From the NCBI GenBank assembly GCA_018901125.1, contig JAHIFE010000022.1, positions 1 through 32,187 on the forward strand: 32,187 bases of DNA, in the 5' to 3' direction. The position numbers and the translations under genes are program-made. This document shows positions 7,039-14,628 of this stretch, in pieces. Positions within the stretch are counted from its first letter, which is position 1, and each line of letters opens with the position of its first letter. Origin of the DNA: Pseudomonadota bacterium (GTDB lineage: Bacteria > Desulfobacterota > Desulfobacteria > Desulfobacterales > RPRI01). The notes beneath the pieces were generated by a model that did not search any database, was not told the origin of the DNA, and saw only the letters and a program-made list of their open reading frames with translations.

Positions 7039-8718
7039 ATGACTGTTAAAAAAACAATCAGGAAACCAAAAACCAATGTTAATGACACAGCACTTTCAGT
7101 TTCTCCGAGCGGTGAAGCCTTCCCTATTCCCAGCCCGGAAGATTACAAAAAAGAATTCACCCGGCTAAAAAAACTTGTTGCCGGTCAAAAAAAAATGAAC
7201 CGGGAAATAGTTGTTGTTATGGGGGTTGGCTTTGTAGGAGCAGTAATGGCCGGTGTTGTTGCTGATTCGATTGACAAAGATAGCGGCAAACCCGGTAAAT
7301 TTGTAATCGGTATGCAGCGCCCCTCTCCTCGCTCATTCTGGAAAATACCATACATGAACCGAGGCATAGCTCCGGTGGAAGCAGAAGATCCTGAAGTCGC
7401 CCCTCTTATAGCACGTTGCGTAAAAGATAAAAAAAACCTTGTTGCAACCTTTACCTATGATGCTCTTAGCCTTGCCGATGTTGTTGTTGTGGATGTTCAG
7501 TGCGACTATTTCAAGGATACCTTTGGAAACTGCCGTGAGGGGCATGCTGAAATAGCAGCCCTGGAGGAGAGCCTTAAAATCATAGGTGATAAAATTAATC
7601 CTGACTGCCTTGTGCTTATTGAGACTACAGTTCCTCCTGGAACAACTGAATATGTAGCATATCCTATAATAAAAAAGGCTTTTGAAAATCGTGGCATCCA
7701 GTCGGAACCGCTGCTTTCTCATTCTTACGAAAGAGTAATGCCCGGACGTGATTACGTGGCCTCAATCCGTGATTTCTGGCGGGTATGCAGCGGAATCAAC
7801 GATACTGCACGTGAGCGTGTCAAAAAGTTTCTTAGCGAAATATTAAATGTAGATAAGTTTCCTCTTACTGTTCTTGATCGTCCTATTGAAAGCGAAACCT
7901 GTAAAATAGTAGAAAACTCTTATCGGGCAACCATACTGGCATTTCTGAATGAATGGAGCCTTTTTGCCGAACGAAACGGCGTAGATATTATAAAGGTTAT
8001 CAAGGCTATTAAGGTTCGCCCGACTCATAGCAATATTATATTTCCCGGTCCTGGCATAGGCGGCTATTGTCTTCCTAAAGATGGCGGGCTTGGAGTCTGG
8101 TCTTATCATACTCTTATGGGTTTTGATGACGATATCTTCAAAATTACACCGCTTGCGATAGATATTAACGACACCCGTTCTCTCCATGCAGCCGAACTTG
8201 TACGTGATGCCTTAAGAAATATGAGTAAAATAGTAGCGGCCTCCAAAGTTGCAATTTTAGGAGCTTCCTACAGGGAGGACGTTGGAGATACCCGCTACAG
8301 CGGATCAGAAATTCTTGTTCGCAAACTTAGCGAGATGGGTGCTGAAATAGTAGTTCACGACCCCTATGTAAAACACTGGTGGGAGCTTGAAAAGCAGGAT
8401 ACCTACCCTGCCCCCGGTCATTCCTGGGCACGTTTTTTCAGAAATCAGGACAAACTAACGGAAACACATGTACAGCATGATCTCAAGAAAGTACTGAAGG
8501 GAGTAGATGCACTGGTTTTGGCAGTCCGTCATCAAGCTTATCTTAACCTTGATCCGGAGGATGTGCTCAAAATGGCAGGCCGGCCGGTGGCTGTTATCGA
8601 TTGCTTCGGCATCCTCGAAGATACCCAGATACAACATTATTTCGAGCTTGGTTGCGAAGTAAAAGGATTGGGCAGAGGACATATGAAAAGAATAAAAGAC
8701 ATGGTAAAAAACAGATAA
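7039..8718 (+). CDS. UDP-glucose/GDP-mannose dehydrogenase family protein (nucleotide-sugar 6-dehydrogenase)
   Basis: This NAD-dependent enzyme would oxidise C6 of a nucleotide sugar to a uronic acid. Visible features are the Rossmann motif GVGFVG (residues 62-67), ETTVPPGTT, the central-domain ENSYRA and the catalytic cysteine in GIGGYCLPKD (C344). The C-terminal domain has LGASYREDVGDTR. At 559 residues it is well over 100 longer than typical WbpA/Ugd proteins. It has a 55-residue basic N-terminal extension and an insertion after the Rossmann loop (about 80-115). It could provide the UDP-GlcNAcA that feeds wbpB, but its divergence leaves the substrate open. GAAAGG lies upstream of the ATG. 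Confidence 0.85.
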   Translation: MTVKKTIRKPKTNVNDTALSVSPSGEAFPIPSPEDYKKEFTRLKKLVAGQKKMNREIVVVMGVGFVGAVMAGVVADSIDKDSGKPGKFVIGMQRPSPRSFWKIPYMNRGIAPVEAEDPEVAPLIARCVKDKKNLVATFTYDALSLADVVVVDVQCDYFKDTFGNCREGHAEIAALEESLKIIGDKINPDCLVLIETTVPPGTTEYVAYPIIKKAFENRGIQSEPLLSHSYERVMPGRDYVASIRDFWRVCSGINDTARERVKKFLSEILNVDKFPLTVLDRPIESETCKIVENSYRATILAFLNEWSLFAERNGVDIIKVIKAIKVRPTHSNIIFPGPGIGGYCLPKDGGLGVWSYHTLMGFDDDIFKITPLAIDINDTRSLHAAELVRDALRNMSKIVAASKVAILGASYREDVGDTRYSGSEILVRKLSEMGAEIVVHDPYVKHWWELEKQDTYPAPGHSWARFFRNQDKLTETHVQHDLKKVLKGVDALVLAVRHQAYLNLDPEDVLKMAGRPVAVIDCFGILEDTQIQHYFELGCEVKGLGRGHMKRIKDMVKNR

Positions 8719-8738
8719 TTTCGTCTCCTGATCCTTAA

Positions 8739-10793
8739 ATGAAAATTTACAAAGCTTACTATACAATCAAATTATTCATTCCCCGTTGGCTTCAGATTTA
8801 TATACGACGCCTGGTATTAATGGAAAAGCGCCTCAAGTATAAAGATGTCTGGCCTATTGACAAAAGGGCCGCAAAGCCTCCAAAAGACTGGGCAGGATGG
8901 CCGGACGGAAAAAAATTTGCTCTTGTTTTGACACATGATATTGAAAATTCAAAAGGACACGCCAATTGTAAAAGGTTAGCGGAATTGGAAGAAAGCCTTG
9001 GTTTCAGATCATCCTTTAATTTTGTAGCAAAAGACTATCCGGTTTCTGCCAAATTGCGCCAATATCTTACCGATAGGGGATTTGAAGTAGCCATACACGG
9101 TCTTCATCACGATAAAAATCCGTTTCGGTCAAAAACAATATTTCAAAAGCAGGCTGTTGAAATTAACTGTAGTTTAAAGGAATGGAACGCCGTTGGTTTC
9201 CGGTGTCCAAGCATGTACCATGATCTTGAAATGCTGCATGAGTTAAATATTGAATATGATGCCTCTACCTTTGATACCGATCCCTTTGAACCTCAGCCGG
9301 ACGGTGTTACTACAATATTTCCTTTTAAAGTCTCCGGGAACAACCAACAAAAAGGATATATCGAACTTCCTTATACTCTTCCCCAGGATTTTTTGCTCTA
9401 TGTACTTATGAGGGAAAAGAATATAGATATATGGAAAAACAAACTGGACTGGATTGCCGATAATGGAGGCATGGCTCTCTTCATTACACATCCGAACTAC
9501 ATCAGTTTTGATGAAAATTCGCATTATGAAGAATATCCGGTAAGTTATTATATCGAGTTTTTAGAATACATCAAATCAAAATATGAAGGGCAGTACTGGC
9601 ATGCATTACCACGGGATGTTTCACGTTATTGTGCTTCAAAAACAAGTGAATCTCACCCTACAAACAATGATCCTTGCTCCTTGCACACTGCTGCACCTTG
9701 TACCCAAAACCTTATTCCTTGCACCTCGAACCTTAAACCTTGTTTAATTGATCCGGTTAATGATCCACGATGGGATTTGTTTGTTTTAAATCATCCATTC
9801 GGATATATTTGTCATCTCTCAGGATGGAAGCAGATACTTGAAGAAAGCTTTCCACATATGAAAGGGCATTATTTGGCCATAGTTGATTCCTCTGATAATA
9901 ATATACGGGCTGCTCTTCCGGTTTTTGAGGTAAGAAGTCTTCTTGCAGGAAACAGGCTGGTCAGCATCCCTTTTGCAACTATTTGCGATCCACTTGTGTC
10001 TTCGGATGAAGATATAACAAAACTTCTTGATGCCGCAATAGATCTGTCAAATAATCTCGGAACTTCAAGAATTGAAATCAGAGCAACGGCTTCCACGCAT
10101 CTCAATCAGGATAATAGAGTAGATTCTGTAGTGTACAATAAGAGCCATCAACTATCATTAGAACCTGGCCCCGAAGAGCTGATTAAAACTTTCAGCAAAC
10201 AGGTAAAACGCAAATTAAAAAAAGCTTTAAACAGCGGTTTTGAGCGGCAACTTGCAAAAAATGAACAAGAACTCAAAGAGTTTTATCATCTTTATGTTAA
10301 AACCAGAAAACGTCTCGGGCTTCCACCTCAGCCATATATTTTATTTAAATTGCTGTGGGAAAAATTTTCACCGTCCAATAATCTTAGCCTTCTGATGATC
10401 AGGAACAAAGGACAGTTAGTTGCAGGTTTTATAATATATAAGTTCAAGGATCGCTGCTCTTGGGACTATTTGGCATCGGATGTTGATTTTCAACATTTAC
10501 ATACAAACTATTTTGGCTTATGGGAAGCGATTAAATTATCATGTTTAGAAGGTTATAAGATATTCGATTTTGGCCGAACCGGAATAAGCAATGAGGGATT
10601 AATGGGATTTAAAAAACTTTGGGGGACCACAATTATAGATCTGCCACAATTCTATTATCCCAAAAACTTATGCTCAGATTTATCCCCTGCTGATTCATCA
10701 ATTTTATATAAACTCATAAATAAGGTAAGTAAAATTGCTCCTGATTCTGTATTCCGTCTTATGGGGAAAATTTTATACAGACATCTTGGTTAA
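8739..10793 (+). CDS. Polysaccharide deacetylase-FemAB-like fusion
   Basis: This 684-residue two-domain protein has a NodB-like deacetylase module at residues 1-305: THDIEN (65-70) at the metal-binding Asp position, HGLHHDKNP with H120 and H124, and the GFRCPSMYHD motif. These enzymes remove N-acetyl groups from amino sugars. Residues 337-684 are a FemAB-like module with KRKLKKAL, RKRLGLPPQPY, AGFIIYKF, FDFGRT and GLMGFKKLWG, paralogous to the protein at 5527-6618. The fusion suggests that one domain exposes an amine and the other acylates it. The linker (about 308-335) is Cys/Pro-rich and encoded by a word repeat. No strong ribosome binding site precedes the ATG; ATG 8820 is an alternative start. 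Confidence 0.8.
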   Translation: MKIYKAYYTIKLFIPRWLQIYIRRLVLMEKRLKYKDVWPIDKRAAKPPKDWAGWPDGKKFALVLTHDIENSKGHANCKRLAELEESLGFRSSFNFVAKDYPVSAKLRQYLTDRGFEVAIHGLHHDKNPFRSKTIFQKQAVEINCSLKEWNAVGFRCPSMYHDLEMLHELNIEYDASTFDTDPFEPQPDGVTTIFPFKVSGNNQQKGYIELPYTLPQDFLLYVLMREKNIDIWKNKLDWIADNGGMALFITHPNYISFDENSHYEEYPVSYYIEFLEYIKSKYEGQYWHALPRDVSRYCASKTSESHPTNNDPCSLHTAAPCTQNLIPCTSNLKPCLIDPVNDPRWDLFVLNHPFGYICHLSGWKQILEESFPHMKGHYLAIVDSSDNNIRAALPVFEVRSLLAGNRLVSIPFATICDPLVSSDEDITKLLDAAIDLSNNLGTSRIEIRATASTHLNQDNRVDSVVYNKSHQLSLEPGPEELIKTFSKQVKRKLKKALNSGFERQLAKNEQELKEFYHLYVKTRKRLGLPPQPYILFKLLWEKFSPSNNLSLLMIRNKGQLVAGFIIYKFKDRCSWDYLASDVDFQHLHTNYFGLWEAIKLSCLEGYKIFDFGRTGISNEGLMGFKKLWGTTIIDLPQFYYPKNLCSDLSPADSSILYKLINKVSKIAPDSVFRLMGKILYRHLG
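9671..9742 (+). repeat. CCTTGCACC-type word repeat translated in-frame
   Basis: About 72 bp are made of variants of CCTTGCACC (CCTTGCTCC, CCTTGTACC, CCTTGCACC, CCTTAAACCTTG). The repeat lies exactly between the deacetylase and FemAB domains of the fusion gene and keeps the frame open, encoding a linker with four PC pairs. Such words are normally intergenic, so this looks like the old gap between two genes that became coding. Confidence 0.65.
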
Positions 10794-10798
10794 CTAAA

Positions 10799-10940
10799 GA
10801 GCCACTTCCAAAACGTCCCATTTCGGCCGATCTCTGCGTTGGGCGAAAATTTTAATCCTCGAAATACTCCATGTATTCCTGCGGTTATAATTTTCACCCG
10901 CCTTGACCTTGACCAAACTGAAACGTTTTGGAAGTGGCTC
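10799..10940 (-). mobile_element. Hairpin MITE-like element, copy 3 (inverted)
   Basis: This 142-bp copy, in reverse orientation, differs from copy 1 at roughly eight positions by eye. It is flanked by a perfect 4-bp direct repeat TAAA (10795-10798 and 10941-10944), evidence of insertion with a 4-bp target duplication. It lies 6 bp after the fusion gene and 27 bp before the glycosyltransferase start, so its hairpin could act as a transcript-end structure. Confidence 0.9.
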
Positions 10941-10967
10941 TAAATACGAAATAATTTACAAATAAAT

Positions 10968-12185
10968 ATGGCTATAAAAATAGATAATTCCGATTCATCG
11001 AATACACCAAGTCCCCGTAAACCCATTAGGGTTTGCATGCTAGCCTATTCATTTTACGATTCGGATGGTCGTATTAGGCGTTATGCAGAAACTCTAGCCA
11101 GAAGAGGCGACTATGTTGAAGCAATTTGTTTAAAAAAAAGGGGGCAATTATCTCATGAGGTTATTCAAGGAGTTAATGTATATAGAATACAGGAACGGAT
11201 CATCAATGAAAAAAAGGAATTCTCTTATCTATATAAACTAATAAAATTTTTTATTTTATCTATGGTATTTATAACCAAAAGACATTTAAAAAACCCATAT
11301 AATTTAATACATGTCCATTCCGTTCCCGATTTTGAGGTATTTGCTACAATATTTCCAAAATTACGTGGCACTAAAATTATTCTGGATATTCATGATATTG
11401 TACCTGAATTTTATGCTGGAAAATTCAACAAACATCAAAACAGCTATATATTTAAATTATTAGTTGCAGCTGAAAGAGCTTCAATTGCATTTTCCGACCA
11501 TGTGATTATTTCCAACCATATCTGGGAGAAAAAACTGCTTTCACGCTCAGTTTCGGAACAAAAGTGTAGTGTAATAATGAATTATCCAGATCCGGCTTTT
11601 TTTTACAAAAGGGTTAAAACCAGAAAAGATAATCGCTTGATTATTATTTATCCCGGTTCTCTTAATTGGCATCAGGGGCTCGATATTGCAATAAAAGCGT
11701 TTGCTAAAATCAAAGATAGAGTTCCAAAAGCTGATTTTTATATTTATGGTCGCGGCCCAGAAAAAAATAATTTATCAGATCTCATTGAGAAACTCGATCT
11801 TCAGGAAAGAGTTTTTATTAAGGAGACTCTTCCGTTAGACCAAATTGTTGAGATCATGGCAAACGCCGATCTCGGGGTCGTTCCAAAAAGAAATAGCTTT
11901 TTCGGAGGGGAAGCATTTAGTACAAAGATATGGGAATTGATGACTCTTGGTGTTCCTGTAATTGTTTCAGATACTAAGATAGACAGATTCTATTTCAATG
12001 ACTCTGTAGTAAAATTTTTCAAACCCGATGATGTAGATGATTTGTCAAAATCTATGTTGACACTATTAACTAACAAACAGTTGTGTGAATCCTTATCTAA
12101 TAATGCAGCAGATTTTGTTTTAGATTTTAGTTGGGGGAAGAAAAAAAATGAATACATAAACCTTGTGGATTCATTAACAGGTTAA
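10968..12185 (+). CDS. Glycosyltransferase family 4
   Basis: This 405-residue GT-B glycosyltransferase has an N-terminal acceptor domain with MLAYSFYDSDGRIRRYAETLARRGD and ILDIHDIVPEFY. The C-terminal donor domain begins near residue 225 with IIYPGSLNWHQGLDIAIKAF, followed by FYIYGRGPE and the EAFSTKIWELMTLGVPVIVSD block, where the nucleotide-sugar-binding glutamate sits. It is cytosolic and acts on the lipid-linked repeat unit. Donor and linkage cannot be assigned. There is no clear ribosome binding site in the AT-rich spacer after the hairpin element. Confidence 0.88.
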   Translation: MAIKIDNSDSSNTPSPRKPIRVCMLAYSFYDSDGRIRRYAETLARRGDYVEAICLKKRGQLSHEVIQGVNVYRIQERIINEKKEFSYLYKLIKFFILSMVFITKRHLKNPYNLIHVHSVPDFEVFATIFPKLRGTKIILDIHDIVPEFYAGKFNKHQNSYIFKLLVAAERASIAFSDHVIISNHIWEKKLLSRSVSEQKCSVIMNYPDPAFFYKRVKTRKDNRLIIIYPGSLNWHQGLDIAIKAFAKIKDRVPKADFYIYGRGPEKNNLSDLIEKLDLQERVFIKETLPLDQIVEIMANADLGVVPKRNSFFGGEAFSTKIWELMTLGVPVIVSDTKIDRFYFNDSVVKFFKPDDVDDLSKSMLTLLTNKQLCESLSNNAADFVLDFSWGKKKNEYINLVDSLTG

Positions 12186-12225
12186 ATTTGAGATTAATCA
12201 ACTACTTATAATCGGTAAGATAAAA

Positions 12226-13095
12226 GTGAACTCATACGTTTTAATAACCCCAGCTCGAAATGAAGAAGCAAATATTGAAAGGGTTATTACATCGGTTATT
12301 AAACAAACAGTTTTACCAATAAAATGGGTTATTGTTAGTGACGGTTCTACTGATAGCACTGATGATATAGTTAGAAAGTTTATTAAAGAAAACCCATGGA
12401 TAGAACTCTTCCGAATGCCTGAGCATGCAGATCGCCAGTTTGCAGCCAAAGTAAACTGCTTTAATGCAGGATACAATATTGTTAAGGGATTGAACTACGA
12501 TATAATTGCAAACCTTGATGCAGATATTTCATTCGAAAATGATTATATTGAATTTCTTCTTTTAAAGTTCAAAGAAGATCAAAGATTAGGTGTAGCCGGG
12601 ACACCATTTGTTGAAAATGGAAAGCACTACGATTATAGGTTTACAAATATTGAGCATGTTTCCGGTGCCTGTCAGTTATTCAGGCGCGAATGTTTTGAAG
12701 AAATTGGAGGGTATATTCCCATTAAGGGGGGCGGTATCGACTGGGTTGCAGTTACTACCGCAAGAATGAATGGTTGGAAAACCAGAACATTCACTGAAAA
12801 ATTCTGCCTTCACCACCGAAACATGGGAACTGGAAATACTAGTCCAATATTAACCTGGTTCAGACAGGGACAAAAGGATTATTTTCTGGGCAACCACCCT
12901 TTTTGGGAAACTTTCAGAATTTTATATCAGATGACAAAAAAACCCTTTATTATTGGGGGATCTTTTCTGCTGTTTGGATTTGTATGGGCAAGCTTAAAAA
13001 GAGTCAAAAGACCTATATCAAAAGAACTTATACAATTTATCCGCTCTGAACAAATGATTAGGCTTAAAAAAGCTCTCAAACTGAAGAGTTTTTAG
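12226..13095 (+). CDS. Glycosyltransferase family 2
   Basis: This 289-residue GT-A enzyme shows VLITPARNEEANIERVI, VSDGSTDSTDDIV (nucleotide binding), the metal-binding NLDADI and RRECFEEIGGY. A hydrophobic C-terminal helix (IIGGSFLLFGFVWAS) anchors it to the membrane. The start codon is GTG at 12226. It follows the family 4 enzyme after 40 bp and is likely co-transcribed. The sugar and acceptor are unknown. Confidence 0.88.
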   Translation: MNSYVLITPARNEEANIERVITSVIKQTVLPIKWVIVSDGSTDSTDDIVRKFIKENPWIELFRMPEHADRQFAAKVNCFNAGYNIVKGLNYDIIANLDADISFENDYIEFLLLKFKEDQRLGVAGTPFVENGKHYDYRFTNIEHVSGACQLFRRECFEEIGGYIPIKGGGIDWVAVTTARMNGWKTRTFTEKFCLHHRNMGTGNTSPILTWFRQGQKDYFLGNHPFWETFRILYQMTKKPFIIGGSFLLFGFVWASLKRVKRPISKELIQFIRSEQMIRLKKALKLKSF

Positions 13096-13256
13096 CCGCA
13101 GATAAACGCAGAAAGACATTTGATCAACGTTCCAAATAAAACTTACCTGCGATAGCAGCATGTCAGCATTTTAAGAACTTTTCCTCTTAAAAAATTTTTA
13201 AAAACAACTCTGGGCACTCTGTGAGAGACAAGTAAAAATATATGGGGATTTGTAAA

Positions 13257-13436
13257 ATGAATACACTAAAGCAAGAAGCATTAACAGCGATTGAACAACT
13301 TCCGGATACTGCCGACATAGATGCAATCATGTATAAACTCTATGTGATCGATAAAGTAAGAAAAGGAAGAGAAGCCATTGAAAAAGGCGATATGATATCT
13401 GTGGAAGATCTGGCCCGGGAAAGCGATGCATGGTAA
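13257..13436 (+). CDS. Small antitoxin of a ParE/RelE-type module
   Basis: This 59-residue protein starts MNTLKQEALTAIEQLPDTADIDAIMYKLYVIDKVRKG and ends EDLARESDAW, a shape typical of short antitoxins encoded just before ParE/RelE toxins. I chose ATG 13257 over ATG 13242 because GGGGAT lies 8 nt upstream. Its last codons overlap the toxin start (ATG 13430, TAA 13434-13436). The toxin is broken by one stop codon, so this may be an orphan antitoxin now. Confidence 0.7.
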   Translation: MNTLKQEALTAIEQLPDTADIDAIMYKLYVIDKVRKGREAIEKGDMISVEDLARESDAW

Positions 13437-13744
13437 TCTGGGCCACACCGGCAAAGTCTGACTTGAAAGCCATTTACGATTTTATAGCATCTGACTCAAA
13501 ATATTATGCAAAGAAAGTGGTCCGGGATATTATTGCAAAAACGAATATACTCGAAGAACATCCGGGCATTGGCAGGCAAGTTCCAGAGATAAATGATTAA
13601 AACCTACGGGACATCTTTATATATTCATACAGAATCCTTTACGAAATCAATTATGGTAAGATTTATATTATAGGAATAATTCACGGCAGCCGTGATTTTG
13701 CATCCACAGATTTTCACAGAATCAAGAAGCATGACAACAGCTAA
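13430..13744 (+). pseudogene. ParE/RelE-family toxin interrupted by one nonsense codon
   Basis: Frame 13430-13744 reads MVIWATPAKSDLKAIYDFIA..., ILEEHPGIGRQVPEIND, then TAA at 13598-13600 (codon 57). It continues in the same frame as NLRDIFIYSYRILYEI and IYIIGIIHGSRDF to TAA at 13742. Both halves match the ParE/RelE toxin pattern, including the C-terminal R.Y.I.YEI block, and no shift of frame is needed. A single substitution probably inactivated the toxin. A sequencing error is the alternative. Confidence 0.85.
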
Positions 13745-14080
13745 CCGTAGAACGCTATGGGAGATTTAAAAAACACAAGGCACAAGTTTATACACTTTAT
13801 GGTTATCGATTTACTGGCGACTGTTAACTGACAACCGTAAACCGTTTAAAAATTCTTGAAAAAACTCTGTGACTCTGAAATCTCTGTGATAGGTTAATTG
13901 AAAGTATAAAATTCAGCCACCGCCCAATACTTTATAATATCTGCGACCGTCCGCGTTTGTCCGCGGCTAATATGAAGTTATTCACATGTTAATATAAAGT
14001 AATATCAGCAAATTTTTCCGAATACGATGAATTATACAGGGCAGTAAACTGCTTGAAAAGTATCGCTACAGTCTCATAAT
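13745..14080. other. Gene-free gap with short word repeats
   Basis: No intact gene is visible. Words such as CTCTGTGACTCTG and GCGTTTGTCCGCGGCT (13953-13968) are seen. The latter is an inverted match, 14 of 16 bases, to 13094-13109 before the antitoxin. At 14008-14079 a short frame ANFSEYDE... ends just before the HEPN remnant and resembles a stretch of the VpsJ-like gene. Confidence 0.5.
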
Positions 14081-14241
14081 ATGACAATTAATAAAAAAGA
14101 GTTGATAACATACTGGGTAAATAGTTCTGATAATGATTTCAAGGCAATGATACATTTGAATGTACAAGAGAATTTACTTCTAAATGGATTGCTACAATAA
14201 AGGAATTTAGAAAATGGATAAAAGAAAAGCTCCTGAAATAG
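14081..14241 (+). pseudogene. HEPN toxin gene with central deletion
   Basis: The frame from ATG 14081 gives MTINKKELITYWVNSSDNDF, a typical HEPN N-terminus, then runs into stop TAA at 14198. In another frame, 14161-14241 encodes CTREFTSKWIATIKEFRKW and ends in LLK-stop, a typical HEPN C-terminus that overlaps the start of the nucleotidyltransferase gene. Intact HEPN proteins have roughly 110-140 residues, so the middle (most of the helical bundle and active site) has been removed with a change of frame. Confidence 0.75.
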
Positions 14242-14522
14242 CGATTAACTATATCGATTTTCTGAGAAAAAGAGACACCAGTATAAAAAAAGCTTATCTT
14301 TTCGGATCTTATGCTAAAGGAACGGCCGACGCCGACAGTGATATAGATTTGGCTATCGTATTTGAAAATCTTTCCGACACTTTTGATATGCAAGTTCTTT
14401 TAATGAAACTTAGAAGAAAATTTGATAATAAAATCGAACCGCATGCTTTCAGGGATTCCGATTTTAATACTTCTAACCCTGTGGCTAATGAGATATTTAA
14501 ATATGGAATTGAACTTTTTTAA
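14214..14522 (+). CDS. MNT-type nucleotidyltransferase (antitoxin of HEPN/MNT pair)
   Basis: This 102-residue minimal nucleotidyltransferase has the signature GSYAKGTADADSDIDLAI (residues 31-48), with the GS and the DxD metal ligands of the polymerase-beta superfamily. MntA-like proteins of this type modify their HEPN RNase partner. The start overlaps the 3' end of the HEPN remnant by 28 bp, the normal arrangement, but the partner is deleted, so the gene appears to be a solitary survivor. Confidence 0.85.
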   Translation: MDKRKAPEIAINYIDFLRKRDTSIKKAYLFGSYAKGTADADSDIDLAIVFENLSDTFDMQVLLMKLRRKFDNKIEPHAFRDSDFNTSNPVANEIFKYGIELF

Positions 14523-14628
14523 ATGCTTCCTCCTTGGTTTCACTTTGAGTCTTGTTTCTTTAAGCTCATGAACTTATCAACTATTTAAAAAAGCACTAAA
14601 GATTAGCCATATAATTTAGGAATTATCT

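Noticed and set aside
13430-13744. Programmed readthrough of the ParE stop codon
   Set aside because: TAA in a toxin gene without any recoding signal visible; a nonsense mutation is simpler.
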